From contig NC_060904.1 in the NCBI RefSeq assembly GCF_014805685.1, forward strand, positions 13,542,811 to 13,606,810: DNA of 64,000 nucleotides. Reading direction: 5' to 3'. Below the pieces are notes generated by a model that searched no databases, was not told where the DNA came from, and saw nothing but the letters and a program-made list of their open reading frames with translations. A program made the position numbers and the translations under genes. Shown piece after piece: positions 62,960 to 64,000 of this stretch. Every line of letters begins with the position of its first letter. Position 1 is the stretch's first letter. This DNA comes from Silurus meridionalis (Eukaryota; Chordata; Actinopteri; Siluriformes; Siluridae).

Positions 62960-63595
62960 TCATTGGTGCAGTAGCATTGCATTTCCCTTTAACTTGCACT
63001 AGGAGATCCAAACCGAACATGACAATGCCCCTGTGCACAAAGCCAGCTTTATTAAAATATACATTGAATAGGTTGGAGTGGAAGATCTTGAGTGGCCTGC
63101 TGTAGAGCTCTGACCTCAAACCTGCTCAACAATTTTCTGGATAAATTGGAACTCTGAATGCACCCCAGGCCAAGAGAAGTAAGAAATAGGCATTTACTTG
63201 CCACATATACTTTACAGCTCAGTGAAATCTTTATTTTCGCATATCGCAGCTTGTTAGGAAGCAAATCTCATAGTGCAGGGAAGCCATGACACAGCACCCA
63301 TAGAGCTGAGAGGGTTAAGGGTCTTGCTTAAGGACCCAACAGTGGCAGCTTGGTGATACTGTGGCTTGAACCCACAACTTTCCGATCAATAAGCCAGAGC
63401 CTTAACTATTGAGCTACCACTTCCTGACTACATGACTGCTGAAGCCCTTGTGGCTAAATGAGAACAAATCTCCTCAAGCACACTCCGAAATCTAGAGGAA
63501 CATCTTCGCAGAAGAGTGAAGGCTATTATAACAGCAAATAGGAATAGGATGTTCAAAAAGCCCACTAACTTTTTTCCATATCGTGAAAAAAATTT
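62960..63595 (+). mobile_element. Family T relic with nested SINE-like repeat W
   Basis: Family T sequence runs from about 62960 to 63172 (GGAGTGGAAGATCTTGAGTG, TGAATGCACCCCAGGCC). It resumes at about 63427 (CTGACTACATGACTGCTGAA, GCCCTTGTGGCTAAATGAG) and ends near 63595 (CTTTTTTCCATATCGTG). The 254 bases between are repeat W. Confidence 0.82.
63173..63426 (-). mobile_element. SINE-like repeat W (copy 2), inserted in family T
   Basis: Shares CACATATACTTTACAGCTCA, GTGAAATCTTTATTTTCGCA, TATC and GTTAGGAAGC with 37463-37660. It ends in the reversed tRNA-like head (GTGGCTTGAACCCACAACTT, CTATTGAGCTACCACTTCC), related to family B. Confidence 0.75.
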
Positions 63596-63823
63596 AACAG
63601 CAGGGATGCATGATGTCATGGTTGGTCCCATGATTTGACACGCACTGTGTTTGGTTTTATGATTTATGGTAGCTGCAGATAACGGCAAAGCTCATTAACA
63701 TGAAATCCAGAAAGCGGAATGAAAAAAAAACAGCACTGTAAGCAGATGTGGGGAGGGATTTGAATATGCAAAGGTGAGAGTGTTGTCCAATTAGTGTCAT
63801 GTATTGCCTAAAGGACCACTTGA

Positions 63824-63862
63824 AAGTGTGTGTGTGTGTATGCATGCGTGCGTGTGTGTGTT
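63824..63862. repeat. (GT)n imperfect microsatellite
   Basis: GTGTGTGTGT, then ATGCATGCGTGCG, then TGTGTGTG. Confidence 0.9.
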
Positions 63863-64000
63863 TAGTCAACTATTATTCTCCACTATTCTCTTTGTTCAGG
63901 GCTTTTTGCAGCAGCTTTTGCTTCCACAGGAGTTACACAAGCGCTTTCGAGTGGATCGTCTTCCTGTCCTCTTTTCTACACCTCTATCTTTTTTTTTATC

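Larger units (their letters stand above)
60503..64000 (+). other. Intron (incomplete) with SINE, Tc1-type and repeat X copies
   Basis: Contains repeat X copy 2 (61428-61850), a SINE family B copy (62205-62350), a family T copy with a nested repeat W (62960-63595) and a GT array (about 63824-63862). No further exon of the gene is recognised before the window ends. Confidence 0.7.

Noticed and set aside
63938..64000. Exon starting GVTQALSSGSSS after TTGCTTCCACAG at the window end
   Set aside because: Only an acceptor-like site; no recognised RIM sequence and the end is cut off, so it cannot be judged.

Overview
The window is vertebrate nuclear DNA from the interior of one large, intron-rich gene on the + strand. 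Between 10823 and 60502 I can join 21 exons, most with clean AG/GT splice sites and every join in frame. They encode the middle of a RIM active-zone scaffold protein (regulating synaptic membrane exocytosis). The PDZ and first C2 residues fit RIMS1 better than RIMS2, for example GGKMTESGRLCAFITK and LPSRDDGRPRNPYVK. Neither end of the gene is present: the Rab3/Munc13-binding zinc-finger region lies upstream and the second C2 domain downstream. The repeats (Tc1-type transposon relics, tRNA-Glu-derived SINEs, many CA/GT microsatellites) indicate a teleost, perhaps an otophysan such as a catfish. That placement is inference.

Layout. 1-10822 is intron with SINE and LINE pieces and microsatellites. 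10823-11517 is a large linker exon. After a 10 kb intron, two linker exons (21788-21855 and 22026-22219) have phases that make them mutually exclusive. 23526-25740 encodes the PDZ domain in three exons. 27174-27519 is a linker, followed by a 48-nt cassette exon (30986-31033). 33983-35216 encodes the first C2 domain in three exons. A 27-nt candidate microexon (35999-36025) and exons at 37095, 40127, 41761, 49834 and 52353 form the Ser/Arg/Pro-rich linker, including an RQLPQLP motif of the type bound by RIM-BP SH3 domains. Three small candidate cassette exons follow at 53911, 58333 and 60431, all phase 1-1. The rest to 64000 is intron.

The introns hold about twelve copies of one short Tc1-type element, a broken full-size Tc1-like element (45757-47202), several TIR elements in pairs, LINE 3' tails, a large imperfect palindrome (51190-51497) and many simple repeats. 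Three exons (21788, 25291, 27174) have long dinucleotide repeats sitting almost directly on their 3' splice sites.

I found no second protein gene, no functional RNA gene and no novel multi-gene system. The notable content is the alternative-splicing architecture of the RIM gene and how repeats press on it. All family identifications come from reading the sequence and from knowledge of the families; no database search was run.
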